From contig NZ_SWAR01000006.1 in assembly GCF_006386545.1 (NCBI RefSeq), forward strand, positions 62,001 through 126,000: 64,000 bases of DNA, in the 5' to 3' direction. Below the pieces are notes generated by a model. The model saw only the letters and a list, made by a program, of their open reading frames with translations, searched no databases and had not been told where the DNA came from. A program made the position numbers and the translations under genes. Positions 39,088 through 48,721 of this stretch are shown piece after piece (within the stretch, counting starts at the first letter, position 1; every line of letters starts with the position of its first letter). This stretch comes from Methylibium rhizosphaerae (GTDB lineage: Bacteria > Pseudomonadota > Gammaproteobacteria > Burkholderiales > Burkholderiaceae_C).

Positions 39088-40653
39088 TCAGGGGGCCAGG
39101 GCGTTGGCGGTGACCCTGCGCAACGAGCCCGCAATGCGCGGGTCCGCCTGGAACAGGTCGACGATCTGCCGTGTCGTTTCCTGACTGCGGTCGACCAAGG
39201 TGGCCTGCTACATGAACGGCGACGTGATGAGGCCCTGCGCAGACAGGAGCTGCCAGCTGCGGGAGGCCGAGCCCGTGCCCGGCAGTGTTCCGAGCTGCGT
39301 GGTCTGCCCCGAAGGGACATCGAGCTGCATCAACGGCGCGCCATCGCAGTCGCTGTGTCCCGCCTGCGGCTGGCAGAAGAGCAGCGCGGCCACCTCCGGC
39401 TGCTGACTTGCATTCAGGCCCGGTTGCCACAGGATCCCGACATGTCGCGCCGGGGCGGCCAGTTGTCGCTTGCCGGAGCCGTCGGCATTGACCGACCAGA
39501 GCACTCCGGTGCCGCTGCCTCCGTGCGTCAGATAGAAGTAGCTGTCTCCTGCGGTCGCGTAGAGGTGCTGCACGTACTGGCTCGAGCCGACATCGCGTAC
39601 GGGCACCTGCAGGTCCAGTGGTTCGCCGCCGTTGCGAGGGATCGACCAGATGTGCTGGTAGCCCACTGTCGAATCGCCGCTGAGCATCACGACGACGTGG
39701 TTGGCCGCCGGCATGATGCGCCAGACCTCTCCCAGCTCGAAAGTCTTGATGAGGGCGTTGCGACCGTCGGCGGTCACTCGGTAGAGCGATCGGCCGACCG
39801 AGAAATACGCAGCCTCACCGCCGCCCGCACTCTCGAAGCTGCTGAGCGCTGGAATCTCCAGGAGCGATGGCCCGATGGAGGGCGGCCCGGAATAGTCCAG
39901 CACCTGCAAGCCATTGGAGCGGAGGAACAGCCTGCGTTGTGCCGGAAAGCTCCCGATCAGCGAGCCACCGAAGGAGCTCACCTGCGTGTAGCGGGTGAGA
40001 TCGGCGGTGTATCGGCGCAGTCCGGAATTCGAGTTCGCCAGGAACGCAAGGGCGGTACCTGCCTCGTCCACCAGCGGAATAAACGACCGGTGGATGCCAA
40101 GCGTGACGGCCGGCTCGTCGGCAGCCATCGAGTTGCGTACGAGGGCCCGCGTGTTGTCCGCCGTCGTTCCGCACGCGCGGTCCGGTCCGCCCGTGGTGAC
40201 CAGCGCCCACGATTCCTCGGCTGCCGCTGTCAGCGGATGGACCGAGTCGATCGTGCATGCGTTGTCCACGGTCGAAAGCCGACGGGGTTCGGCGATGCTC
40301 TCAATGCCGAGGTCCTGGGTCAGAACCTTGCCCTCCTGCAGGAAGTACAGCCGCGGCTGACCGAGAGCCGTGACCCGACCGTTCGCCGGGTCGATCCGCG
40401 TCGCGGTCACCGGTACAGCGACCGCGGGCTTGCCTTCCACGTCGGTGAGCAGCAGGCTGTGCAGCGGATGTTCCGGCTGGCGCGGGTCGACGATGACGAG
40501 GCGCCGCGAGAGGCCGGCGTCGGAGGTGGCCGTGCCCCACAGGCGGTATTTCGCAGGCGAGGGTGACGGGGAGCCGGGCGACGTGACCGAGGGTGGGTTG
40601 TCCGTGCCCCCAGTGACGGTCAGCCCCCCCCGGGCTGTACGCCAAACCCCCAT
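39088..40653 (-). pseudogene. Decayed paralogue of the preceding lipoprotein (lost signal, internal stop)
   Basis: The conceptual product is clearly related to the lipoprotein at 37322-38950 over most of its length (shared GG[ST]DN start, VDP and ITP-like blocks, NADG turns, CQPQAGHSDCDG, LGTLPGTGSASR). Two defects are visible. No frame supplies a signal peptide or lipobox: the body begins in the 3' end of the AEC gene at an 8-G run. A TAG at 39208-39210 stops translation, yet the same frame continues for 39 codons to a TGA at 39088, and that tail still resembles the paralogue's end (VDLF, AGSL, AP at the terminus). The stretch 39211-40653 might still be translated without a signal. Confidence 0.7.
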
Positions 40654-41591
40654 GCCAGCAGCGAAAAGCTCACGAAAGCCAGTGCGGTGGACGCCATGAT
40701 GATGCGGGCGATGCGGCCGTTGTCGGCGCCATAGCGTTCGGCCAGCAGCGACACATTGCTGGCCGAGGGGAGGGCGGCCGCCAGGGTCAGCACCGTGAGC
40801 TGGAAGTTCGAGAGCGGCGCGCCCAGCGCGACCGCGCCCGCGCACAGCGCAAACACCAGCAGCGGGTGCAGCAGCAGCTTCACCAGCGCCACCGGCAGGA
40901 AGCGCGACACCGGGGTGCGCGTGTGCGCATGCTGGCTGGCGCGCCACAGCACTGCGCCGATGGTGAACAGCGCCACCGGCGTGGCCGCGTCGCCCAGCAT
41001 CCTGACGATCTGGTGCAGCGGCCCCGGCAGTTGGAGCCCGGTGGCCGAGGCCAGTGCGCCCAGGGCAATGGACCACGGCAGCGGGTTGCTCAGGGCGCCC
41101 CGCAAGGCTCGTTTCGCCGCCGGGCCTGCGCCCTGGCCGGCCGTGCCGTGCAGCTGCGCCAGCGCGATGCACAGCGAGCTGGTCACGAACAGGTCGGCCA
41201 GCACGGTCGCGATCACCGGGCCGGCCGCGAGCGGCCCCATCAGCGCGGCCAGCAGCGGCACGCCCATGAAGCCGGTGTTCGGGAACGCGGCCACGAGCGC
41301 ACCGAACGCCGCGTCCTTCAGGTGCACATGCCGCGACAGCGTGACGGCGATGGTGAAGAAGACGACCAGCAGCGCGGCAGCCAGGTACACCGCCAGCACC
41401 ACCGGGTTCAGCAGCTCGAGTACCGGCATGCTGGCGCCGAAGCGGAACAGCATGCAGGGCAGCGCGAAGAACAGCACGAAGGCATTGAGGCCGGGGATGG
41501 CCGATTCGGGCAGCACGTGCCGCCGTGCGGCCAGGTAGCCGCACAGCACCAGCGCGAAGAAGGGAACGGTGACCGCCAGGATGGCCTGCAT
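40620..41591 (-). CDS. AEC-family (auxin efflux carrier-like) transporter
   Basis: The 323-residue inner-membrane protein has about ten hydrophobic segments, the family NTGFMGVPL motif near residue 100 and the C-terminal LPSASNVSLLAERYG motif. AEC proteins move organic anions or other metabolites; bacterial substrates include malate in a few cases. Its last codons read through an 8-G run (CCC GGG GGG GGC TGA) into the start of the decayed lipoprotein. The final few residues may therefore not be ancestral. The transporter itself looks complete. Confidence 0.88.
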   Translation of the reverse strand: MQAILAVTVPFFALVLCGYLAARRHVLPESAIPGLNAFVLFFALPCMLFRFGASMPVLELLNPVVLAVYLAAALLVVFFTIAVTLSRHVHLKDAAFGALVAAFPNTGFMGVPLLAALMGPLAAGPVIATVLADLFVTSSLCIALAQLHGTAGQGAGPAAKRALRGALSNPLPWSIALGALASATGLQLPGPLHQIVRMLGDAATPVALFTIGAVLWRASQHAHTRTPVSRFLPVALVKLLLHPLLVFALCAGAVALGAPLSNFQLTVLTLAAALPSASNVSLLAERYGADNGRIARIIMASTALAFVSFSLLAWGFGVQPGGG

Positions 41592-41641
41592 GGGCGCGCA
41601 GTATCGCAAGCCGCGCGCGGCCTGCAGCGGCGGGACGGGCG

Positions 41642-43177
41642 TTATGCGGGCTGCGCCCCGGCGCGTCCGGACTCCACCGTGAAGCGGGCCGCCACGGTCA
41701 CCGTGCTGTTCGCGTCGTCGGGCGAATCGACCGCCAGCAGCTCGGCCTGCAGCTGCCGCTCGTCGAGAGCGAACCGCATGTAGCCGCGCTGGTCGCTGCG
41801 GCCGTAGCGGATGTGCGGGTTGAAGGGCAGCGCGCGGTTCAGGCGGGCCTGCTCGGTGCCGTGGCTGCTGATCGAGCTGCCGCAGAACTCGGTGGCCACC
41901 ACCGGCGAGTCCGGCTTGTCGAAGTCGTCGTGCAGGTCGCACACGTAGTGCGCGTGCACGTCGCCGCCCAGCACCACCACATTGGGCAGATCGCGCCGAG
42001 CCACTTCGCCCAGCAAGCGCGAGCGCGCCGCCGGGTAGCCGTCCCAGCCGTCGGTCCAGTGGCTGCGGTCGCCGCTGGCCGGGTCTCGCCAGTTGAAGCG
42101 GGCCATCAGCGTCTGCTGGGCGAGCAGGTTCCAGGGGCGCGGTGCGCCCGGCGTGGCGCTGCGCCAGCTCTCGCTCAGCCAGCGCTCCTGGGCCGTGCCG
42201 AGCAGGCTGCGCTTCGGGTCGAACAGCTCGGCGCACTGGCTGGCCAGCACCGTGCTGGAGCCGCCGCGGCCGGGCTTGGGGCAGGCCTGCGGGTCGCGGT
42301 GCTGCCGGTCGTCGACTGCCAGCACCCGTGCCAGTGCGCCCCAGTCGTAGTGTTCGTGGATGCGCATGTCGGCGCCTCGCGGCCGCAGGCGCTTCGGGAA
42401 CGGCATGTGTTCCCACCAGGCCTGGTAGGCGGCGGCGCGGCGGAAAGCGAAGCCGTCCTCGAGCGTCTGGGACTGCAGGGCCGCGTAGTCGTTGTCGACC
42501 TCGTGGTCGTCCCACACGCTGATCCAGGGCGCCCGCGCATGCATGCGCTGCAGCGCCGGGTCGCTCTTGTACTGGGCGTAGCGGTTGCGATAGTCGGCCA
42601 GCGTGCGCACGAGGCCGATGCCTTCGTGGGCGCGCACCCGCCCGGGCACCGGCGGGTACTCGTAGATGTAGTCACCGAGGAAGAGCACGAGGTCGAGTTC
42701 GTCCTCGGCCATCTGCCGCCAGGCGGCCCAGTGGCCGTGGTCCCAGCGCTGGCAGGAGGCGATGGAGAACCTCAGCGGCTCGACCGCGCCGGCCGCGGGC
42801 AGCGTGCGGGTGCGCCCGGCGATGCTGCGCTGGCCCAGCGCGCTGAAGCGATACCAGTACCAGCGGCCCGGCGCCAACCCCTGCGGCTCGGCATGCACGC
42901 TGTGGCCCCAGGCGGCGGTGGCCTCCTCGCTGCCGCGCGCGACGATGCGCTCGAAGCCTTCGTCCTCGGCCAGCTGCCAGTCCACCTTCACCGTTTCGGG
43001 CAGGGCTTCGCCGGTGAGGCGCGTCCAGAGCACCACCGTGCGTTCGCGCGGGCAGCCGGAAGCGATGCCCAGCGCGAAACGTTCGGTGTCGGCGGCGCGC
43101 GCATGGCGGACGAACCACGGTGCGGACAAGCCGCCGGCGGCGACGGCAAGCCAATCGCGGCGGGACAGGGCGGCCAA
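41642..43177 (-). CDS. PhoD-like alkaline phosphatase, Tat-exported
   Basis: The 511-residue product begins with a twin-arginine signal (LSRRDWLAVAAGG). It contains an N-terminal Ig-like domain (SGCPRERTVVLWTRLTGEA) and the PhoD metallophosphatase core: SCQRWDHG, FLGDYIYEYP, WDDHEVDNDY and LGGDVHAHYV. PhoD enzymes are periplasmic calcium/iron phosphodi- or monoesterases used under phosphate limitation. No phosphate-regulon neighbours are present. It is 13 bp upstream of a small membrane protein gene on the same strand. Confidence 0.92.
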   Translation of the reverse strand: MAALSRRDWLAVAAGGLSAPWFVRHARAADTERFALGIASGCPRERTVVLWTRLTGEALPETVKVDWQLAEDEGFERIVARGSEEATAAWGHSVHAEPQGLAPGRWYWYRFSALGQRSIAGRTRTLPAAGAVEPLRFSIASCQRWDHGHWAAWRQMAEDELDLVLFLGDYIYEYPPVPGRVRAHEGIGLVRTLADYRNRYAQYKSDPALQRMHARAPWISVWDDHEVDNDYAALQSQTLEDGFAFRRAAAYQAWWEHMPFPKRLRPRGADMRIHEHYDWGALARVLAVDDRQHRDPQACPKPGRGGSSTVLASQCAELFDPKRSLLGTAQERWLSESWRSATPGAPRPWNLLAQQTLMARFNWRDPASGDRSHWTDGWDGYPAARSRLLGEVARRDLPNVVVLGGDVHAHYVCDLHDDFDKPDSPVVATEFCGSSISSHGTEQARLNRALPFNPHIRYGRSDQRGYMRFALDERQLQAELLAVDSPDDANSTVTVAARFTVESGRAGAQPA

Positions 43178-43190
43178 GGCCGGCGGCCCG

Positions 43191-43406
43191 CTACTTGCGC
43201 CCGAAGGCCAGCAGCACCACGCCCGCGACCACGCTGCCGACCGACAGCCAGACCGGCACGTTGACGCGTTCCTTCTCGTCGACCGACAGCTCCAGCGGAC
43301 CGAGCTTGGCCGTGTGGGTTTCCTTGGTGAAGCTGAAGCCGCCGTACAGCAGGCCCAGCACGCCGGCGGCGATCAGCACGATGCCGACGATGCGTTTGAA
43401 TCCCAT
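43191..43406 (-). CDS. Small two-segment membrane protein
   Basis: The 71-residue product has a hydrophobic segment at each end (about 5-24 and 52-68) with a short charged loop between (FTKETHTAKLGPLELSVDEKER). AAGGAG lies about 8 nt before the ATG at 43406. This layout matches small DUF3185-like membrane proteins of unknown function. On the minus strand it is transcribed upstream of the PhoD gene and may share its transcript. Confidence 0.72.
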   Translation of the reverse strand: MGFKRIVGIVLIAAGVLGLLYGGFSFTKETHTAKLGPLELSVDEKERVNVPVWLSVGSVVAGVVLLAFGRK

Positions 43407-43499
43407 CGAATATCTCCTTCTCGTGGCGCGGACGGTCCCTCGGCCCGTCATCGAGCGGACGATTGTGCGGGATCGCGGCGCACAGGCTCGCGAACCGGC

Positions 43500-43946
43500 T
43501 CAGCCGCGCAGCAGCGCCTCGGCGCGCTGCATAACCGCCGGCTCCGCCTCGGCGTTCACGCCGACCAGCAGCCCCAGCGTGCCCGGCGTTGCGCGCTGCG
43601 CCTTCAGCACACGCGGCAGCGCGTCGGCCAGCAGCTTGTCGAGGTGGGCGGCCACGGTGACGCGCTCATGCGGCCGTCCGGCGCCGCTGCGCAGCACCGC
43701 GAACTGGAACAGCGCAGAGGCGTCCCACAGCTCGAAGGCCGGGTCGTCGAGCACCGGCAGCAGCTCGGCGAAGGCGGGCATCGCGCGCAGCGTGAGCAGC
43801 AGGTCCTTGCCGCGCGGTGACTTGTCCACCACCACGCAATAGCGCAGCGGCTGACCGGCTGCGCCGAATTCGCCGGCGGCGATGCGCTCCAGCAGCTGCT
43901 GCTCCAGCTGCCTGCCCTGCTTGTTTCTGCGTTTGGCCTCGCCCAT
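43500..43946 (-). CDS. Hypothetical protein, 148 aa
   Basis: The product is soluble and begins with a basic helix (MGEAKRRNKQGRQLEQQLLER). The rest is mixed alpha/beta with no recognised motif. The MGEAKRR start is seen in several unrelated small bacterial proteins and does not assign function. It stands alone between a small membrane protein and a lipoprotein gene. Confidence 0.6.
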   Translation of the reverse strand: MGEAKRRNKQGRQLEQQLLERIAAGEFGAAGQPLRYCVVVDKSPRGKDLLLTLRAMPAFAELLPVLDDPAFELWDASALFQFAVLRSGAGRPHERVTVAAHLDKLLADALPRVLKAQRATPGTLGLLVGVNAEAEPAVMQRAEALLRG

Positions 43947-44068
43947 GCGGATTCCTGCGGCTCACCGTTTCATGTCAAAGGAGGCAGGATTGTTCCACGC
44001 GCGGCGAGGATGTCTGGCCCCTCGGCCGGCTTGGGAGCGGCCCGGCGCTCGGCCCCGCGTGGGCGCGC

Positions 44069-45268
44069 TTAGGAGCCCGAACGGATGGTGCTGATGAGAT
44101 CGTGCGCCACCTTGCGGGCGAGCTGCGAGCGGGTCTCGTCGTCGAACTTCCAGTCCTTTTCGCAGCGGCCGACGTTGACCATGGGCCCGATCAGGTCGGT
44201 GCGCATCACCGGCGAGGGCACCTGCACCGGCTGGTTGTAGCGCAGCTGCCGCATGTAGGGCTCGTTCTGCGAGACCACGAAGTTGCGGATGTCGTTGGCA
44301 TTGGCCACATAGGTGCGCTGGCCCAGCTCCACGCCGATCGACTGGACGCCGGAGCTGAATTCATTGAGCTCGTGGCTGCCGATCCAGACGATCTCGCCGG
44401 TCTTCACATGGATCAGCTTGGCATTGAGTTCGGTGCCGACGATCGCGCAGGTCACCTCGTGCTTGCCGCCGGTCTCGAGTGCCGCCTGCAGTGACGGGTA
44501 GCCGCTGATGAAGGTGCGCACCTTGGTTTCGCGGCGCAGGTCGGCCACGGCGCGCACGCGCTTCTTGGTGTCGAACACATTGATCTGCAGGATGTAGTCG
44601 GCCTGGATGTCGCCCGACTGTGCGGCGCGGATCACCTCGGAGATGTCGGTCAGCTCGCGCTGGTCCTCGCTGCGGGTGCGGCCGGCCGAGGCCGTCTGCA
44701 TCTTTTCCTTGAACAGCGCGATCTGCGTGGTGTAGTCGACCGCATTGATCTTGCCGGCGTCGAACTTGGCTTTCAGGTCTTCGAGGACCGGGCGGGCCTC
44801 GGGCGCCACCTGGTCGAGCAGGCAGCGGTAGTTCGCGAGGTCGCAGCGCGCCGCGTCGCGCAGGTCGCGCAGCTTGGCTTCGAACTTCGAGCGGCTGATG
44901 ACGCGGAAGTTGTTGCCGATGAAGACCTTCTCGATCTGCTGCTCAGCTTCGTTGAAGAAGTCCTTGGTCTTGAAGTCCTGCCCCTTCTCACCCTTGCTGG
45001 CACCAGCTTCGATGAGGCTGGCCGGCACGTTGATGACCACCGAGCTGCCGCGCTTGACGCTGTGGCTCGGCAGCTGGACCACGTTGTCGCTCAGGTTCTG
45101 CTTGCTGCGGAACTCCAGGCGCACGTCGATCACCTCGCGCTGTTCGGCCGGCAACTGCGGCATGGCCAGCTCGGGCGCGAGCTTGGGGCTGCTGGAGCAG
45201 GCGGCGAGGGTGGCGACGGCCAGGACCGTCGCGCTCATCACACTCACTGACCGTGCGGCTGCTTTCAT
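44069..45268 (-). CDS. Putative lipoprotein, CsgG-like in part
   Basis: The 399-residue product has a signal peptide with lipobox LAAC (Cys24). The second half reads like the CsgG/LpoB-type fold (ADYILQINVFDTKK, ELNAKLIHVKTGEIVWIGSHEL). GGAAGG lies 6 nt before the ATG at 45268. The first half, with a helical, charged region and several cysteines, is unlike CsgG. No curli genes are near. An outer-membrane-associated assembly or signalling role is possible but unproven. Confidence 0.65.
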   Translation of the reverse strand: MKAAARSVSVMSATVLAVATLAACSSSPKLAPELAMPQLPAEQREVIDVRLEFRSKQNLSDNVVQLPSHSVKRGSSVVINVPASLIEAGASKGEKGQDFKTKDFFNEAEQQIEKVFIGNNFRVISRSKFEAKLRDLRDAARCDLANYRCLLDQVAPEARPVLEDLKAKFDAGKINAVDYTTQIALFKEKMQTASAGRTRSEDQRELTDISEVIRAAQSGDIQADYILQINVFDTKKRVRAVADLRRETKVRTFISGYPSLQAALETGGKHEVTCAIVGTELNAKLIHVKTGEIVWIGSHELNEFSSGVQSIGVELGQRTYVANANDIRNFVVSQNEPYMRQLRYNQPVQVPSPVMRTDLIGPMVNVGRCEKDWKFDDETRSQLARKVAHDLISTIRSGS

Positions 45269-45473
45269 GGGGGCCTTCCTTGTGACTGTCGGATTCATTT
45301 GTGCCTGTTTGCGTGCGGCGTGCGCGGGCAGTATTGCAAGACGGCGCTGCGATGCCATCGACCAAACGGCTCAGCCGTGGCGTCGTGCCATGAACTGCAT
45401 CACGCTGGTCGCGGCTGCGTGGCGCGCCCATTGAAACTGCCCGCCGCGTGCCCATGTGGGCAGGACCTTCCGC

Positions 45474-46304
45474 ATGGAGCTGCTCGTGCCTCTGCTCATC
45501 ACACTCGGCCTGGCCGCGCTGTTCCTGTTGTGGCTGGTGGGGCAGCCTCGGCTCGCCGAGTGGCGCCGCGCGCGCGTGCGCCGCCAGCCCTTTCCCGCCG
45601 GATGGCGGCGCATCCTCAAGCGCCGGGTGCCGGTGTTTCGCCGCCTGCCGGTCGACCTGCAACTGCAGCTGAAAAAGCACATGCAGGTGTTCCTCGCCGA
45701 AAAGCCCTTCATCGGCTGCGCGGGGCTGCAGGTGACCGACGAGATGCGCGTCACCATCGCGGCGCAGGCCTGTCTGCTGCTGCTCAACCACCCCCGGCCG
45801 GACTACTTTCCGAATCTGCGCCAGGTGCTGGTCTACCCTGGCGCCTTTGCGGTGAGCCGCGTGCACAGCGACGGCGCCGTGGTGCAGGACCAGCGGCAGG
45901 TGCTGGCCGGCGAATCGTGGCAGCAGGGGCAGGTGATCCTGTCGTGGCAGGACGCGCTGGAAGGCGCGGCGGTGGCCGACGACGGGCGCAACGTGGTGAT
46001 CCACGAATTCGCCCACCAGATCGACCAGGCCAACGGCCCGGCCAACGGCGCGCCGCTGCTGCCCACCACCCGCGACCGGCGGCGGTGGTCGCGGGTGTGG
46101 AACGAGGCATTCGCCGAATTGCAGGCGCAGGCGGCCCGAGGCGAGCCGTCCCTGTTCAGTGACTACGGTGCCACCAGCCCGGCCGAGTTCTTTGCGGTGG
46201 CATCCGAAGTGTTCTTCGAGCAGCCGCAGCAGATGGCCTGGGAAGCGCCCGAGCTTTACCGCGAACTCGCGCGGTTCTACCGGGTGAATCCGATCAACTG
46301 GTAG
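45474..46304 (+). CDS. mtfA: Zinc-dependent peptidase MtfA-like
   Basis: The 276-residue protein has an N-terminal hydrophobic segment and the metal site HEFAH (His177, Glu178, His181) within VIHEFAHQIDQANG, as in MtfA. In E. coli MtfA is a cytosolic peptidase that binds the Mlc repressor; here the N-terminal segment would anchor it to the membrane. The ATG at 45474 is preferred over an upstream GTG. It is divergent from the lipoprotein gene. Confidence 0.88.
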   Translation: MELLVPLLITLGLAALFLLWLVGQPRLAEWRRARVRRQPFPAGWRRILKRRVPVFRRLPVDLQLQLKKHMQVFLAEKPFIGCAGLQVTDEMRVTIAAQACLLLLNHPRPDYFPNLRQVLVYPGAFAVSRVHSDGAVVQDQRQVLAGESWQQGQVILSWQDALEGAAVADDGRNVVIHEFAHQIDQANGPANGAPLLPTTRDRRRWSRVWNEAFAELQAQAARGEPSLFSDYGATSPAEFFAVASEVFFEQPQQMAWEAPELYRELARFYRVNPINW

Positions 46305-46463
46305 CGGCAGCGCCCGGCCCTGCGTTGTGCGGGCGCCTGGCGCATCAGGCCGCCGGACCTGAGCATTGCGCCACGGCGGCCCTGAGTTTGCGGCGCTGCC
46401 CCGCCGGCTGCGGCCGGGGCGCGCCGGCACCCCGATATCATGCGCGGCTCGTTTGCGCGCACC

Positions 46464-48512
46464 ATGGCCGACACCCTCAACCCCGCCCAGCTCGAAGCCG
46501 TCTATCACGCGTCGGGGCCCTGCCTCGTGCTGGCCGGCGCCGGCTCGGGCAAGACGCGCGTCATCACGCACAAGATCGCGCGGCTGCTGCAGTCGGGTCT
46601 GGCGCCGAAGCAGGTGGCGGCCATCACCTTCACCAACAAGGCGTCGGCCGAGATGCGCGAGCGCGCCAAGCACCTGGTGGGCCGCGCCGCGAAGGACCTG
46701 CTCATCAGCACCTTCCACTCGCTGGGCGTGCGCCTGCTGCGTGAAGACGGCGGCAAGCTCGGCCTCAAGCCGCAGTTTTCCATCCTCGACAGCGACGACG
46801 TGCTGTCCATCCTGCGCGATGCAGGCGGCACCACCGATGCCGCGCTGGCGCGGCGCTGGCAGTGGACCATCAGCCTGTGGAAGAACAACGGGCTCGACTC
46901 GGCCCGTGCCGAGGCCGCCGCGCAGGACGACGATGAACGGGTGGCCGCGCGGGTGATGGCGCGTTATGAAGAGCGGCTGGCGGCCTACCAGGCGGTGGAC
47001 TTCGACGACCTGATCGGCCTGCCGGTGAAGCTGCTCGAGCGCGACGAGGAGACCCGCAACAAGTGGCAGACACAGCTGCGCCACGTGCTGGTCGACGAAT
47101 ACCAGGACACCAACGCGCAGCAGTACGAGTTCCTCAAGCTGCTGGTGGGCGAGGGCCGCGAGCGCCCGGCGATGTTCACCGCGGTGGGCGACGACGACCA
47201 GAGCATCTACGGCTGGCGCGGCGCCACCATCGAGAACCTCAAGCGCCTGCCGCAGGACTACCCCGACCTCAAGGTCATTCCGCTGGAGCAGAACTACCGC
47301 TCCACCGGCTCCATCCTGCGGGCCGCCAACAACGTGATCGCGCTGAATCCCAAGCTCTTCGAGAAGAAGCTGTGGAGCGAATACGGCGACGGCGAGCCCG
47401 TGCGGCTCAACGAATGCGACGGCGAGGAGCACGAGGCCGAGCGCGCGGTGGCCCGCATCCAGAGCGTGCGCGGGCAGGGCGGCCAGGTGGAGTGGAAGGA
47501 CTTCGCGATCCTCTACCGCGCCAACCACCAGGCGCGCGTGTTCGAGAAGGCGCTGCGCAAGGCCGAGATCCCGTACAAGGTGTCCGGCGGCCAGAGCTTC
47601 TTCGACCGCGCCGAGATCAAGGACCTGTGCGCCTGGCTGCGCCTGCTGGTGAACCAGGACGACGACCCGGCCTTCCTGCGCGCCGTCACCACGCCCAAGC
47701 GCGGCATCGGCCACCAGACGCTCGGACAGCTGGGCGAGTTCGCGGCGAAGTGGAAGGTGTCGCTGTACGAGGCGCTGTTCGCCGACTCGCTCGGCACCGC
47801 GGTGAGCGCACGCGCCATCGGCTCGCTGCACGAGTTCGGCCGCTACGTCACCGACCTGGAGCACCGCGCGCGCCACACCAGCGGCGCCGAGGACGCCAAG
47901 GCGCTGCTCCTCGAATGGCTGAAGGACATCGGCTACGAGCAGCACCTGTACGACGGCGAAGACAGCGAGAAGCTCGCGGCCTCGCGCTGGTCGAACGTGA
48001 TGGACTTCGTCGACTGGATCGCCAAGCGCTGCGGCGGCGAGATCACCAACGAGGGCGGCACCTTCGAGACCGAGCGCAAGACGGTGCTCGACGTGGCCCA
48101 GACCATCAGCGTCATCATCAGCCTGGCCGAACGCGGCGACGAGCAGAACGTGGTCACGCTGTCGACGCTGCATGCGTCCAAGGGCCTGGAGTGGCCGCAC
48201 GTGGTGCTGGCGGGCGTCAACGAAGGGCTGCTGCCGTTCAAGACCGACGACGAGGACATGACGGCGCAGCGGCTCGAGGAGGAGCGCCGCCTCATGTACG
48301 TAGGCATCACCCGCGCGCGCACCACGCTCGTGGTCAGCACGCTGCGCCGCCGCAAGAAGGGCCGCGACACGGTGCAGGGCATCCCGAGTCGCTTCATCGG
48401 CGAGATGAAGCTCAACGAGCAGACGCGCCGCGAAGACCCGCGCGAGAAGTTGAAGGCGCTGCGGGCTGAATTCGCGGCACGGGCCGCGGCCGCCAAGCCG
48501 CAGGCGGTTTGA
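46464..48512 (+). CDS. rep: ATP-dependent DNA helicase Rep
   Basis: The 682-residue superfamily 1 helicase has the P-loop AGAGSGKT, DEYQDTN (Walker B), GDDDQSIYGWRGA (motif III), QNYRST (motif IV), TLHASKGLEW and VGITRAR. The length and LNPAQLEAV start fit Rep rather than UvrD. I chose the ATG at 46464; the upstream ATG at 46440 overlaps a TATCAT element (46436-46441) that looks like a -10 box. Rep helps forks through protein-bound DNA. Confidence 0.92.
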   Translation: MADTLNPAQLEAVYHASGPCLVLAGAGSGKTRVITHKIARLLQSGLAPKQVAAITFTNKASAEMRERAKHLVGRAAKDLLISTFHSLGVRLLREDGGKLGLKPQFSILDSDDVLSILRDAGGTTDAALARRWQWTISLWKNNGLDSARAEAAAQDDDERVAARVMARYEERLAAYQAVDFDDLIGLPVKLLERDEETRNKWQTQLRHVLVDEYQDTNAQQYEFLKLLVGEGRERPAMFTAVGDDDQSIYGWRGATIENLKRLPQDYPDLKVIPLEQNYRSTGSILRAANNVIALNPKLFEKKLWSEYGDGEPVRLNECDGEEHEAERAVARIQSVRGQGGQVEWKDFAILYRANHQARVFEKALRKAEIPYKVSGGQSFFDRAEIKDLCAWLRLLVNQDDDPAFLRAVTTPKRGIGHQTLGQLGEFAAKWKVSLYEALFADSLGTAVSARAIGSLHEFGRYVTDLEHRARHTSGAEDAKALLLEWLKDIGYEQHLYDGEDSEKLAASRWSNVMDFVDWIAKRCGGEITNEGGTFETERKTVLDVAQTISVIISLAERGDEQNVVTLSTLHASKGLEWPHVVLAGVNEGLLPFKTDDEDMTAQRLEEERRLMYVGITRARTTLVVSTLRRRKKGRDTVQGIPSRFIGEMKLNEQTRREDPREKLKALRAEFAARAAAAKPQAV

Positions 48513-48562
48513 CTCTCGCGCAGGCAGCCCGATTGCTGGTACACTCCAGCCTTCGCGCGAGC

Positions 48563-48611
48563 GGCATCACCCCCTGATGCCTCAGGCTCGCCGAGATCAA
48601 GAGTTGATCTC
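48563..48611 (+). promoter_or_regulatory. Two stem-loops in the leader before the infA/cold-shock group
   Basis: GGCATCA (48563-48569) pairs with TGATGCC (48575-48581) around five Cs, and GAGATCAA (48593-48600) pairs with TTGATCTC (48604-48611) around GAG. Both are perfect. They lie between rep and the next gene, downstream of a TACACT -10-like element (48540-48545). They could be a folded leader RNA or a rep terminator; no T-run follows. Confidence 0.5.
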
Positions 48612-48721
48612 CCTCCCTTGCCAGACCTTCTGATTGCTTCGGCGGTCCCCGTGTTCTGGCTGCCCCTGGCCCGCGGCGAGTGACCCTGCGTGCCAGCCGC
48701 CGGACAGAGCTCATCCGCCGC

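Noticed and set aside
39067-40566. Long plus-strand open frame opposite the decayed lipoprotein
   Set aside because: The minus strand has clear similarity to the neighbouring lipoprotein; the plus frame has shadow-type composition and no motif.
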